64,000 nucleotides of DNA from Pseudoxanthomonas suwonensis (GTDB lineage: Bacteria > Pseudomonadota > Gammaproteobacteria > Xanthomonadales > Xanthomonadaceae). The stretch covers positions 310,001 to 374,000 of the forward strand of contig NZ_CP011144.1 of assembly GCF_000972865.1 (NCBI RefSeq). Direction: 5' to 3'. This document shows positions 36,691 through 45,117 of this stretch, piece after piece (position 1 is the stretch's first letter; every line of letters begins with the position of its first letter). The position numbers and the translations under genes were made by a program. Under the pieces are notes generated by a model, which saw only the letters and a list, made by a program, of their open reading frames with translations, made no database searches and had not been told where the DNA came from.

Positions 36691-38865
36691 TCAGAACCGC
36701 CAGTTGAGGGTGACGGTGTAGTTGCTCGGCGCGCCGTAGTAGCCGCTGTAGCGCAGGGTGTTGATGTACTTCTCGTTGAACAGGTTGTTGACGTTCAGCC
36801 GGACGCTGGCGTTCTCGACGAAATCCCAGCCGATGAAGCCGTTGAGCACGGCGTAGCTGCCCTGGCGTACGGTGAAGCCGCTGCTCTCGGTGTTGGAGAT
36901 CCCGCTCTGCCAGCGCCCGCCGATGCCATACGACAGCGCGGCGTAGCCCGGCGCTCGCGCGCTCAGGATCAGGTTGGCGCTGCGGCGCGGCACCCACGGA
37001 TAGGTGTCCTCGCCATTCAGGCCGTCCATCTTCAGCGCGGTGTAGCCGACCACCAGGTCCAGGTTGTCGGTGAGCCTGCCGACCGCCTCGAGTTCGACGC
37101 CCTTGGACTTCACGTCCACCGGCGCGTAGATGGTCTGGCCGTACTGGTTGTACTGGCCGGTCGGCGTGGCCAGCCCCTGCTGGTCGGCCTTGAACACCGC
37201 CAGCGTGGTCAGCAGGCGCTGGTCCAGCCACTCGGCCTTGATGCCGGCCTCGTAGTTCACGCCCTTGCTGGGATCGAGGTAGCGGTCGTTCGCGTCGACC
37301 TGGTCCTGCGGCTGGTAGATGTCCGAATAGCTGACGTAGCCGAGGACGTTGTCGGTGAAATCGAAGGTCAGGCCGGCATAGGGACTGGTGTGGCTGGTGG
37401 TCTGGTCGAAGGTCAGCGCATAGGACTTGCCGTCGCGGCGGTACTGGGCGTAGTTGGCGCCGACGATCGCGTTGAGGCGCTCGCCGAGCGAGATCCGGGT
37501 GGCACCGAACACGCGCTTGAGCCGCTGGTTCAGCACCGAGTAGAGCGAAGGATCGCTCCAGGCCGGCTCGGGGATGGCGTCGGTCGGATACGGGAACGGC
37601 GGCAGCGGGCCCCAGGCCGGCGAGGAGAAGTCGGCGCTGCGCTCCCAGCTGTTGCCTTCGGCGCGGGACAGGCTGGCGCCCAGCATCGCCTGCTGCTCGC
37701 GGCCGAACAGTTCGAAGCGGCCGTCGAGGGTGACCGCGCCCAGGTGCGCGCTGGACTCGTCGTTGCCCCCCCACGGATAGCCGGCCAGGCCCAGGCCGGT
37801 GTCCGGATCCAGGCCGGTGCCCAGCCCGTCATAGGCGTAGAACATCCGTTCGTCGCCTTCGGCGCGGCGGTAGTTGTACGACGCCTTGAGCTGCCAGTCC
37901 GCGCCGAGCTGGTGGGTGTACTCGACGAAGGCGGTCTGGTCGGTGGTGTTCCAGTACGTCCAGTCCTGGGTGGTCGTGGCATCGCGCGGCCATTCGTTCT
38001 GGGTGCCGTCGCTGTTCATGAACACCAGTGCGCCCCACATGATGCCGTCGGACTTGGCCCGCTGGTACGAATAGCCGAACGCCAGGGTGCCGTTCTCGCC
38101 GACCTGGCCATCGATCACGCCATATGCGTAGTTGCGGCTGTTCTCGTTGGCCTGGAGCCAGGACTCGCCGTCCTCGTGCGCGGCGACCACGCGCCCGGCC
38201 CAGGTGCCGTCGTCGGTGAACGGGGTCGAATAATCGGCTTCGGCGCGCACGGTGTTCCAAGAGCCGTAGCTGAGGCCGAAAGCCCCATGCGCCTCGTTGG
38301 TCGGGCGCTTGCGCACGTAGTTGATCGTGCCGGCGGCGTTGCCGACGCCAGTGAGCAGGCCGTTGGCACCGCGGATCACCTCCACCTTCTCGAAACCGAA
38401 GGTGTCCATCGCGCCGGTGGCGATGCCCCAGCTGTTGGGCATGCCGACGCCGTCGATCTGGGTGTTCAGGATGTCGAAACCGCGCGCACTGTAGCTGGTG
38501 CGGTTGGTCTCCCACTCGTCGACCCGCACGCCGGTGGCCAGGCGCAGGGCATCGTTGACGCTGTTGGCGCCGAACTGGCGCATGTGCTCGCCGCTCACCA
38601 CGCTGATCGACTGCGGGGTGTCCTTGATGTCCAGATCCAGGTTGGTCGCGCCGTTGCTGACCCGGTTGGCGCGCTGGGCGACGACCAGGACCGCGTCCAG
38701 CTCGGTGGCGGTGTCGGCGCCGCCAGCCTGGCCTTCGGCGGCCGCGGACTGCGGTGCGGACAGCGCCAGGCCCGGCATGCAGGACAGGGCCAGTGCGATC
38801 GCGAGCGGCAGGTTGCCGCCGGCCGGCGTGCGGGCGGCCGGGCGGGAAGGACGGATCGGGGACAT
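36691..38865 (-). CDS. TonB-dependent siderophore receptor
   Basis: 724 aa outer-membrane transporter. Signal peptide to about residue 37, a TonB-box-like segment, a plug domain with DTPQSISVVSGEHM and FEKVEVIRGANGLLTGVGNAAGTINYVRKRP (broken here into its two halves: RGANGLL and AGTINYVRK), then a 22-strand barrel ending in LNWRF. It resembles the FpvA/FhuE group (hydroxamate or mixed siderophores). There is no signalling N-terminal extension, so no sigma/anti-sigma control is expected. A Fur box lies upstream. Start ATG 38865. Confidence 0.94.
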   Translation of the reverse strand: MSPIRPSRPAARTPAGGNLPLAIALALSCMPGLALSAPQSAAAEGQAGGADTATELDAVLVVAQRANRVSNGATNLDLDIKDTPQSISVVSGEHMRQFGANSVNDALRLATGVRVDEWETNRTSYSARGFDILNTQIDGVGMPNSWGIATGAMDTFGFEKVEVIRGANGLLTGVGNAAGTINYVRKRPTNEAHGAFGLSYGSWNTVRAEADYSTPFTDDGTWAGRVVAAHEDGESWLQANENSRNYAYGVIDGQVGENGTLAFGYSYQRAKSDGIMWGALVFMNSDGTQNEWPRDATTTQDWTYWNTTDQTAFVEYTHQLGADWQLKASYNYRRAEGDERMFYAYDGLGTGLDPDTGLGLAGYPWGGNDESSAHLGAVTLDGRFELFGREQQAMLGASLSRAEGNSWERSADFSSPAWGPLPPFPYPTDAIPEPAWSDPSLYSVLNQRLKRVFGATRISLGERLNAIVGANYAQYRRDGKSYALTFDQTTSHTSPYAGLTFDFTDNVLGYVSYSDIYQPQDQVDANDRYLDPSKGVNYEAGIKAEWLDQRLLTTLAVFKADQQGLATPTGQYNQYGQTIYAPVDVKSKGVELEAVGRLTDNLDLVVGYTALKMDGLNGEDTYPWVPRRSANLILSARAPGYAALSYGIGGRWQSGISNTESSGFTVRQGSYAVLNGFIGWDFVENASVRLNVNNLFNEKYINTLRYSGYYGAPSNYTVTLNWRF

Positions 38866-39004
38866 CGGGTGAGGCGCCTGTTCGTAGGGGGAGGTCGAAG
38901 GGACGAAGCGATCGGAACCGTTCCGATCGCCCGTCCGGGTCGGTGCCGCCGTGCCGCGTCCAGGCCTGGGGGACCGGATGGGATGCGGAATCGCCGGCAT
39001 ATTA

Positions 39005-39023
39005 AATGCGAATCAATCTCATT
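39005..39023. promoter_or_regulatory. Fur box upstream of the siderophore-receptor operon
   Basis: AATGCGAATCAATCTCATT, an imperfect palindrome very close to the Fur consensus of this group, lies 140 nt before the receptor ATG in an AT-rich patch that stands out from the GC-rich surroundings. Confidence 0.8.
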
Positions 39024-39070
39024 CCACAAGGACCTTGCACGGGCACCGGGCTGTGCCCATGGGCATGGCG

Positions 39071-39380
39071 ACACCCGGCCGGAGCCGGGTGTTGTTCGAC
39101 GCATCGCAGCTATCCGGCATGGCACCTGCTTCGCCTTGCCTTGGTTGGCCACGGCTTCGGCAGTCCCCTTCGCCGCCTCGAAGTCGCCGAGGTAGCGGCA
39201 TGCCGGGCGGATGTTGGGCTCCGGGATCTCTCCCCGGCACACGTCGCCCAGGTACTTGATACAGCGCGCGCAGGGAGTTGCCGCGGCCGACCATCAGCAC
39301 GCTCCTGCCGTCATTCGGCGCCATGGCGAGGGCGTAGTGTCCGTATGGCAGCAGTCACTCCAGGGCGGTGGCCAGCGATA
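39071..39380 (-). pseudogene. Decayed partial copy of gpmA with its terminator
   Basis: On the minus strand this region aligns with the 3' part of intact gpmA (40197-40560). It includes the ACACCCGGC..GCCGGGTGT hairpin, the reading of [11 protein letters not shown] at the C-terminus, [11 protein letters not shown]-like and NSLRALY-like segments. It has frameshifts, a deletion of about 50 nt that removes the part encoding the [10 protein letters not shown] region, and no 5' half or start. It lies between the Fur box and the next gene. It cannot make a functional mutase. Confidence 0.85.
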
Positions 39381-39441
39381 ATGCCGATGCGCCTGCCGCA
39401 CGCGTTCCATCGCCACCATGCCCCCCCCGGAGATGCATTCG

Positions 39442-39897
39442 ATGAGCCTGCGCCACCTGCCGTTCGCCCTTGCCTTGATCGCCACCGCCGCATCCGCGCC
39501 TGCCTCCGAACGTGCCGCGCCCGTGGACGATGACCTGTCGGCCATCCGGAGCGCCGCGCTCGACTACGCCGAAGGCTGGTACAGCGGAGATCGCGAACGC
39601 ATGGCGCGCTCGTTGCACGAGTCGCTGGCCAAACGCGCCTATCTGCCCGATGCCGCAGGCAAACGGATGTTGAACGGGATGGACAAGGACGAACTGCTTG
39701 CCGCGAATCGCCCCGCGAACCTGGAACGCTACCGCGATGCGCCGAGGCAGGCGGAAGTGGAGATACTCGACCGCTACGGCAATGCCGCTTCGGTCCGACT
39801 GAAGATGGATGGATGGGTGGACTATTTGCACGTCGTACGCGACGACCAGGGTCAATGGCGCATCATCAACGTGCTGTGGGAACTCGATCCTGCGTGA
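39442..39897 (+). CDS. Exported NTF2-like / putative lumazine-binding protein
   Basis: 151 aa. Signal peptide MSLRHLPFALALIATAASAPA, then a single NTF2-like domain: AALDYAEGWYSGDRERMARSLHE at the start and a final strand RDDQGQWRIINVLWELDP, as in lumazine-binding/SnoaL-type families. Periplasmic; ligand unknown. Of the in-frame ATGs at 39418, 39433 and 39442, the last has a GGAG 9 nt upstream and begins directly at the signal peptide. Confidence 0.75.
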   Translation: MSLRHLPFALALIATAASAPASERAAPVDDDLSAIRSAALDYAEGWYSGDRERMARSLHESLAKRAYLPDAAGKRMLNGMDKDELLAANRPANLERYRDAPRQAEVEILDRYGNAASVRLKMDGWVDYLHVVRDDQGQWRIINVLWELDPA

Positions 39898-40011
39898 TGG
39901 AGGCGTGAGAAGCAGGGGCCCGGTCGAGTTGCCGGGTGGGCATTCTCTGGCGACGTCCCGCTGCGCCCCCGGACGTGCCATGCTCCAGCGTCACCACCGG
40001 AGGGCACGGCA

Positions 40012-40128
40012 ATGGCCAAGGGCCTGGACAAGAAGAAAGAGCAGAAGAAGAAGCCCGCCAAGACGATGAAGGAAAAGCGGGCTGAGAAGAACGAGAAGAA
40101 GGCCACGCGCAGCTTCATGCCGACCTGA
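40012..40128 (+). CDS. Lysine-rich 38-aa protein
   Basis: Short gene of 39 codons: starts MAKGLDKKKEQKKKPAKTM, with about 40 percent Lys/Arg, and ends RSFMPT. AGGGCAC precedes the ATG. Codon third positions are G/C-rich, as in the neighbours. Similar small basic proteins of the MAKG-(D)KKK type are annotated as hypothetical in many gammaproteobacteria; charge suggests nucleic-acid or ribosome contact, which is inference. Confidence 0.65.
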   Translation: MAKGLDKKKEQKKKPAKTMKEKRAEKNEKKATRSFMPT

Positions 40129-40196
40129 TGCGGCCTGCTTCCGCTCGCCGGAGAGGCGCCCCGCCCTCCCGCGGTTTTCCCGATGCCTGAACGAAG

Positions 40197-40220
40197 ACAC
40201 CCGGCCTGAGCCGGGTGTCG
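40197..40220 (-). terminator. Hairpin after gpmA
   Basis: Perfect 10-bp stem GACACCCGGC/GCCGGGTGTC with a 4-nt loop, 32 nt past the gpmA stop. The following minus-strand sequence TTCGTTC is only weakly T-rich. The same hairpin is kept at 39071-39092 in the gpmA remnant. Confidence 0.6.
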
Positions 40221-40251
40221 TTCGACGCGATGCGGCTGCCCGACGCGGTGC

Positions 40252-41001
40252 TTATTTCGCCTTGCCCTGGTTGGCCACCGCCTCGGCCGCGCGCTTCGCC
40301 GCTTCCGGATCGCCCAGGTAGCGGTACGACTGCACCTTCAGCTCGTCGTCCAGCTCGAACAGCAGCGGGATGCCGGTGGGGATGTTGAGCTCCAGGATCT
40401 CTTCCCGCGAAACGTCGTTGAGGTACTTGTACAGCGCGCGCAGCGAGTTGCCGTGCGCGGCCACCAGCACGTCCTTGCCCTCCTTCAGCGCCGGGGCGAT
40501 GGCGTCATGCCAGTACGGCAGCACCCGGTCCAGGGTGGTGGCCAGCGATTCGGTCGACGGCAGCGCGTTGCGGTCCAGCCCGGCGTAGCGCGGGTCGTTG
40601 GCCGGGTGGCCCGGATCGTCCAGCGCCATCGGCGGCGGCGGGATGTCGTAGGAACGGCGCCAGATCTTGACCTGCTCCTCGCCGTGCTTGGCCGCGGTCT
40701 CGGCCTTGTCCAGGCCCTGCAGCGCGCCGTAGTGGCGCTCGTTGAGGCGCCAGCTCTTGTGCACCGGGAGCCAGTCCTGGTCCAGCTCGCCCAGCGCCAG
40801 ATTGAGGGTGCGGATCGCGCGCTTGAGCGTGGAGGTATAGGCCACGTCGAAGTGCAGGCCCTCCTCGCGCATCAGCCGGCCGCCGGCGGCGGCCTCGGCG
40901 CGGCCCTGCTCGGTCAGGTCGACGTCGACCCACCCGGTGAAGCGGTTCTCGAGGTTCCACTGGCTCTGGCCGTGGCGCAGCAGGACGAGCTTGCGGGTCA
41001 C
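40252..41001 (-). CDS. gpmA: 2,3-bisphosphoglycerate-dependent phosphoglycerate mutase
   Basis: 249 aa. Interconverts 3- and 2-phosphoglycerate in glycolysis. Catalytic His10 lies in [21 protein letters not shown], the ERHYG segment with the second acid residue, and [14 protein letters not shown] are present, with the intact C-terminal tail needed by this enzyme. The start is GTG at 41001-40999, with GGGAGCC upstream; TACAAT (minus, 41046-41041) is a candidate -10. A decayed second copy lies 1 kb away. Confidence 0.96.
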   Translation of the reverse strand: MTRKLVLLRHGQSQWNLENRFTGWVDVDLTEQGRAEAAAGGRLMREEGLHFDVAYTSTLKRAIRTLNLALGELDQDWLPVHKSWRLNERHYGALQGLDKAETAAKHGEEQVKIWRRSYDIPPPPMALDDPGHPANDPRYAGLDRNALPSTESLATTLDRVLPYWHDAIAPALKEGKDVLVAAHGNSLRALYKYLNDVSREEILELNIPTGIPLLFELDDELKVQSYRYLGDPEAAKRAAEAVANQGKAK

Positions 41002-41169
41002 TGTGGGGGCTCCCTATCGGCGGTGAAAAGGCGGACCGGGATTGTACCCGTGCCGCCCGCGGCCGCCGCGTGCGGTATCTTCGCCGGCGACTACCGCCCC
41101 GCCGCGACCGCACGGCCCGGTCGCCGCGCTCCGGGGCTTCTTCCGCAGGCCGCACCTGGGGAGATTCCC

Positions 41170-41625
41170 ATGAAGACCTGTCCGCTTGCCGTCTGCGTCC
41201 TGGCGCTCGCCGCCTGCGGCGCGCAGTCCCCTGCCGGCGCGACGACCGATGCGCCGTCGCCCGCCGCCAGCGTGGTCGACCGTCTGCCGCTGGAACGCGG
41301 CTTCTTCGTGCGCGACGGGACCCCGTGCGCGCAGGCCTCCAACGCCACCCTGCTGCTCCACGGCCGCGCCGGCATCAATGGCGCGCGCGAGGCCTGCGAG
41401 TTCACCCGCATCGAGCAGACCGGACCGGCCACTTTCGTGGCCACCCAGGCCTGCCGCGACATCATGGGCGGCGACAGCGAAGACACCACGCTGACCTACG
41501 AGATCGCCAGCCCCACCGCCTTCACCGCCCGCCACGAGGAATACGGCTGGCAGTACACCGCCGAGCATTGCCCGCAGTCGGCCCTGCCGGATCCGTGGCG
41601 CGACAACGACATCAGCGACCTTTGA
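41170..41625 (+). CDS. Putative lipoprotein of unknown function
   Basis: 151 aa. Lipoprotein signal MKTCPLAVCVLALAAC with the lipid-modified cysteine at 16, then an Ala/Pro/Thr linker and a compact domain of about 100 aa with three further cysteines (TPCAQAS, REACEF, TQACRD) that could form disulfides in the periplasm. GGGGAG precedes the ATG. I recognise no family. It is divergent from gpmA. Confidence 0.75.
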   Translation: MKTCPLAVCVLALAACGAQSPAGATTDAPSPAASVVDRLPLERGFFVRDGTPCAQASNATLLLHGRAGINGAREACEFTRIEQTGPATFVATQACRDIMGGDSEDTTLTYEIASPTAFTARHEEYGWQYTAEHCPQSALPDPWRDNDISDL

Positions 41626-41672
41626 CGTGGCCGCCGGCCGGGGTTCCATCCGGACTGCGCGACCGCCGCCGT

Positions 41673-42099
41673 TGTAGGAGCCGGGTTCAGCCGGCGACAC
41701 GACGACCTCGGCGCAGGCGACGCCCTCATGTTCCCGACGCCCGTGTCGCCGACTGAAGTCAGCTCCTACAGAAAAGCGGCCGCGCCGCGGCTGTTGTAGG
41801 AGCCGGGTTCAGCCGGCGACACGACGCCCTCGGCGCAGGCGACGCCCTCGTATTCCCGACGCCCGTGTCGCCGACTGAAGTCAGCTCCTACAAAGAGCGG
41901 CCGCGCCGTGGCTGTTGTAGGAGCCGGGTTCAGCCGGCGACACGACGCCCTCGGCACAGGCGACGCCCTCATGTTCCCGACGCCCGTGTCGCCGACTGAA
42001 GTCAGCTCCTGCCGGGTTCAGCCGGCGACACGACGCCCTCGGCACAGGCAACGCCCTCATGGCTCCGACGCCCGTGTCGCCAGCAAGCTGGCTCCTACA
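41673..42099. repeat. Tandem array of four REP pairs
   Basis: Units start at 41673, 41795, 41916 and 42011 (spacings 122, 121, 95). Left arms are GGGTTCAGCC; right arms are GACTGAAGTC, and in the last unit CAGCAAGCTG. Between units 3 and 4 the linker and the TGTAGGAG of unit 4 are deleted, so CAGCTCCT runs straight into GCCGGG. Linkers are GAAAAGCGGCCGCGCC-type. This accounts for most of the 41626-42222 gap; nothing else is seen there apart from the nfi promoter. Confidence 0.93.
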
Positions 42100-42210
42100 G
42101 AAGACCGGGGCGTCGGTGTGCATTTCGCGCGGCGACGGACTCCCTGGGCAGGCACTCCTCGCCGCCCGGCTGGCGGCGACCCATCGCGCCGGCATCACCG
42201 AACCGGCGGC

Positions 42211-42216
42211 GATAAT
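42211..42216 (+). promoter_or_regulatory. -10-like GATAAT 6 nt before nfi ATG
   Basis: GATAAT-N6-ATG with no Shine-Dalgarno, identical in layout to the sites before the EamA gene at 58607 and rluF. Predicts transcription from the A of the ATG. Confidence 0.5.
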
Positions 42217-42222
42217 CCCGGC

Positions 42223-42909
42223 ATGACGGCCGACGCATCCTCCCCCTTCCCCGGCTGGGACGGCAGCATCGCCGGCGCGCGCGCGTTGCAGGCGCAGCTG
42301 GCCGCGCAGGTATCGCTGCAGGACGCCTTCGCCGAACCGCTGCGCACCGTCGCCGGCTTCGACGTCGGCTTCGAGGACCAGGGCGAGACCACCCGCGCCG
42401 CGGTGGTGCTGCTCGACGCCGGGACCCGGCAACCGCTCGAATCGCACGTGGCGCGGCTGCCGACCTCGATGCCCTACGTGCCCGGCCTGCTCAGCTTCCG
42501 CGAACTGCCGGCGCTGCTGCAGGCACTGGCGATGCTGTCGCGGCCGCCGGACCTGGCGATGGTCGATGGCCAGGGCATCGCCCATCCGCGCCGGCTGGGG
42601 ATCGCCGCGCACCTGGGCGTCGCCACCGGCCTGCCCAGCCTGGGCGTGGCCAAGACCCTGCTCGCCGGCCGCTTCGACGAACCCGGACCGGAACGCGGCG
42701 ACCGCAACCCGATCCTGCACCGCGGCGAACTGGTCGGCTACGCACTGCGCAGCAAGCCGCGCTGCAATCCGCTGATCGTTTCGCCCGGGCACCGCGTTTC
42801 GCTGGAGACGGCGGTCGCGCTCACCTTGCGCTTCCTCGCCGGTTACCGGCTGCCCGAGCCCACCCGCCTGGCCGATCGCCTGGCCTCGCGCCGCGACGCC
42901 GCGGCCTGA
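42223..42909 (+). CDS. nfi: Endonuclease V (deoxyinosine 3'-endonuclease)
   Basis: 228 aa (E. coli 223). Cuts the second phosphodiester 3' of deoxyinosine. Catalytic-fold motifs: [10 protein letters not shown] with the first Asp, [10 protein letters not shown] (wedge/PYIP-like motif), [21 protein letters not shown] with the conserved Asp and His, and GVAKTLL. All are intact. Likely leaderless. The pirin gene follows 89 nt downstream on the same strand. Confidence 0.95.
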   Translation: MTADASSPFPGWDGSIAGARALQAQLAAQVSLQDAFAEPLRTVAGFDVGFEDQGETTRAAVVLLDAGTRQPLESHVARLPTSMPYVPGLLSFRELPALLQALAMLSRPPDLAMVDGQGIAHPRRLGIAAHLGVATGLPSLGVAKTLLAGRFDEPGPERGDRNPILHRGELVGYALRSKPRCNPLIVSPGHRVSLETAVALTLRFLAGYRLPEPTRLADRLASRRDAAA

Positions 42910-42998
42910 GCGCGCGCAACGGTTTGTCGCAACCGCGTGCCATGCTGGCGGCGGCATCCATGCGATCCTGCGCCCAGCCCGCCAGCCAGGAGAGCGAC

Positions 42999-43862
42999 AT
43001 GACCACAATCATCGAACCCCGCGTGCACGACCTCGGCGAAGGCTTCCTGGTGCGGCGCGCGGTGCCCTCGATCCAGGCGCGCAGCGTCGGCCCGTTCGTG
43101 TTCGTCGACCACATGGGCCCGGTGGTGTTCGAGGGCGGGCGCGGCCTGGACGTGCGCCCGCACCCGCACATCGGCCTGGCCACGGTGACCTTCCTCTGGG
43201 CCGGTGCGATCAACCACCGCGACACGCTCGGCTCCGAGCAGGTGATCCGCCCCGGCGACGTAAACTGGATGACCGCCGGCCGCGGCATTGCCCACTCCGA
43301 ACGCACGCCCACCGCCGAGCGCGCCGCCGGCAGCGAGGCGCACGGCATGCAGACCTGGGTGGCGCTGCCGCAGGCGCACGAGGAGACCGACCCGGCCTTC
43401 TACCACCACCCCGCCGCGACCCTGCCGCAGCAACGCCGCGACGGCGCCTGGCTGCGGGTGATTGCCGGACGCGGCTACGGCGAGGAGTCGCCGGTGAAGG
43501 TGTTTGCCGACACCCTCAACGTGGCCCTGGACCTGGAACCGGACGCGGAGCTGGTGCTGGACGACGGCCACGTCGAGCGCGCGCTCTACATCCTCGACGG
43601 CGAGGCGCAGCTGGACGGCGTGGACATCCCCGCCCGCCACCTGGTCATTCCCGACCGCGGCACCCGGCCGAAGCTGCGCGCCAAGACCCCGCTGAAGGCC
43701 ATGCTGCTGGGCGGCGAACCGCTGGACGGCCATCGCCACCTGTGGTGGAACTTCGTCTCCAGCTCCAAGGAACGGATCGAGCAGGCCAAGCAGGACTGGG
43801 TCGACGGCCGTTTCGGCAGGATCGAGGGCGACGACGAGTTCATCCCGCTGCCGCAGCGCTGA
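42999..43862 (+). CDS. Pirin-family protein
   Basis: 287 aa bicupin. The metal-binding residues of the N-terminal cupin are in RPHPHIGLATVTF (His55, His57), then INHRDTLGSEQ and GRGIAHSE. Bacterial pirins include quercetin 2,3-dioxygenases and redox-sensing regulators. The C-terminal cupin ends DDEFIPLP. Shine-Dalgarno CCAGGAGAG precedes ATG 42999; the earlier in-frame ATG at 42924 lacks one. Function beyond the family is not predictable. Confidence 0.9.
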   Translation: MTTIIEPRVHDLGEGFLVRRAVPSIQARSVGPFVFVDHMGPVVFEGGRGLDVRPHPHIGLATVTFLWAGAINHRDTLGSEQVIRPGDVNWMTAGRGIAHSERTPTAERAAGSEAHGMQTWVALPQAHEETDPAFYHHPAATLPQQRRDGAWLRVIAGRGYGEESPVKVFADTLNVALDLEPDAELVLDDGHVERALYILDGEAQLDGVDIPARHLVIPDRGTRPKLRAKTPLKAMLLGGEPLDGHRHLWWNFVSSSKERIEQAKQDWVDGRFGRIEGDDEFIPLPQR

Positions 43863-43994
43863 GCCGCCAGCCCCCCGGGTCCCCGGGACCGCCCCCGAGC
43901 CGCCGACGCCGTTTAACCGGAATGCAACGCCGGCGCGCGCGCGGAGGCGTACGCTCGGCCGGCCCATTCCCGGGCGTCAAGGACGGGGACGACG

Positions 43995-44717
43995 ATGACT
44001 CTCACGAAGCGATTGGCGGCCGAGTTCCTCGGCACGTTGTGGCTGGTGCTGGGTGGTTGCGGCAGCGCGGTGCTGGCGGCGAATTTCGGCGGCGACGGCA
44101 ATCCCTTGGGCATCGGCCTGCTCGGCGTGTCGCTGGCCTTCGGCCTGACCGTGCTGACCGGCGCGTTCGCGCTGGGCCACATCTCCGGCGGCCATTTCAA
44201 CCCGGCGGTCAGCCTGGGCCTGTGGGCCGGCGGCCGCTTCTCGGCCAAGGACCTGGCACCGTACGTCGTCGCCCAGGTGCTGGGCGCGATCGCCGCCGGC
44301 TTCATCCTGCTGCAGATCGCCCGCGGCGGCGGCGGCTTCAGCATCGACCCGACCGCGGCGGGCACCTTCGCCACCAACGGCTACGGCGTACTCTCGCCCG
44401 GCGGCTACACCCTGGCCGCCGCCTTCCTGTGCGAGGTCGTGCTGACCGCGTTCTTCCTGGTCGTGATCATGGGCGCCACCCACGGCAAGGCCTCGGCCGC
44501 GTTCGCACCGATCGCCATCGGCCTGGCCCTGACCCTGATCCACCTGATCAGCATCCCGGTCACCAACACCTCGGTGAACCCGGCCCGTTCCACCGGCGTG
44601 GCCGTGTTCGCCGGCTCCGGCGCGCTGGGCCAGCTGTGGCTGTTCTGGGTCGCCCCGCTGGTCGGCGGCGCCCTGGGCGGCATCGTCTACGCCTGGCTGC
44701 GGCCGAACAACGAATAG
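43995..44717 (+). CDS. aqpZ: Aquaporin Z
   Basis: 240 aa with six TM helices and two half-helices. Both NPA motifs are present: [11 protein letters not shown] and [10 protein letters not shown]. The residue after the second NPA is Arg, and the selectivity filter appears AqpZ-like (Phe, His, Thr, Arg), so a water channel rather than a glycerol facilitator. It is followed by a strong hairpin at 44724-44758. Monocistronic. Confidence 0.96.
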   Translation: MTLTKRLAAEFLGTLWLVLGGCGSAVLAANFGGDGNPLGIGLLGVSLAFGLTVLTGAFALGHISGGHFNPAVSLGLWAGGRFSAKDLAPYVVAQVLGAIAAGFILLQIARGGGGFSIDPTAAGTFATNGYGVLSPGGYTLAAAFLCEVVLTAFFLVVIMGATHGKASAAFAPIAIGLALTLIHLISIPVTNTSVNPARSTGVAVFAGSGALGQLWLFWVAPLVGGALGGIVYAWLRPNNE

Positions 44718-44723
44718 CCCATT

Positions 44724-44758
44724 GCCTGGCCGCGCCCCGATGGCGGGCGCGGCCAGGC
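44724..44758 (+). terminator. Hairpin after aqpZ
   Basis: 14-bp stem GCCTGGCCGCGCCC/GGGCGCGGCCAGGC with a 7-nt loop, 7 nt beyond the aqpZ stop. No T-run follows. Confidence 0.55.
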
Positions 44759-44774
44759 GATCCACCCGTATGTG

Positions 44775-44993
44775 TGTAGGAGCCGGGCTTGCCCGCGACG
44801 CGACGTCGTCGGCACAGGCGACGCCCTCGGGATTCCGACGCCCGTGTCGCCGACTGAAGTCAGCTCCTACAAAGAGCGGTCGCGTCGTGGCTGTGTTGTA
44901 GGAGCCGGGTTCAGCCGGCGACCCGACGCCGTCGGCCCAGGCGATGCCTTCCTGATTCCGACGCCCATGTCGCCAGCAAGCTGGGCTCCTACA
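44775..44993. repeat. Two tandem REP pairs
   Basis: Units 44775-44871 and 44897-44993 with 122-bp period. Arms: GGGCTTGCCC with GACTGAAGTC, and GGGTTCAGCC with CAGCAAGCTG. They fill most of the gap between aqpZ and phaZ; the remainder to 45077 shows no gene. Confidence 0.92.
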
Positions 44994-45077
44994 CAGGAAG
45001 CGGGCCAGCGGGTCATGGCATCCGTCTCAGCTCCTCCTGCGATGCATTGATTTCCCCTTCCGCGAATCCGGTTAGTA

Positions 45078-45092
45078 TGTTGCGATGCAACA
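45078..45092. promoter_or_regulatory. Palindrome upstream of the PHB depolymerase gene
   Basis: TGTTGC-GAT-GCAACA, a perfect 6-bp inverted repeat, ends 25 nt before the chosen phaZ start. TGC/GCA palindromes of this kind are bound by PhaR-type repressors of PHA genes. An alternative ATG (45085) lies inside it, which argues against that start. Confidence 0.5.
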
Positions 45093-45117
45093 GCCCAGCC
45101 CGAAGCGTGGCCCTTCC

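Noticed and set aside
41626..42222. Coding frames across the REP array before nfi
   Set aside because: They repeat the same peptide in each unit because the DNA repeats; there is no start signal or domain.
45085..45117. Upstream ATG of phaZ
   Set aside because: It lies inside the perfect TGTTGC/GCAACA palindrome and adds residues not found in the family; 45118 matches the usual N-terminus.
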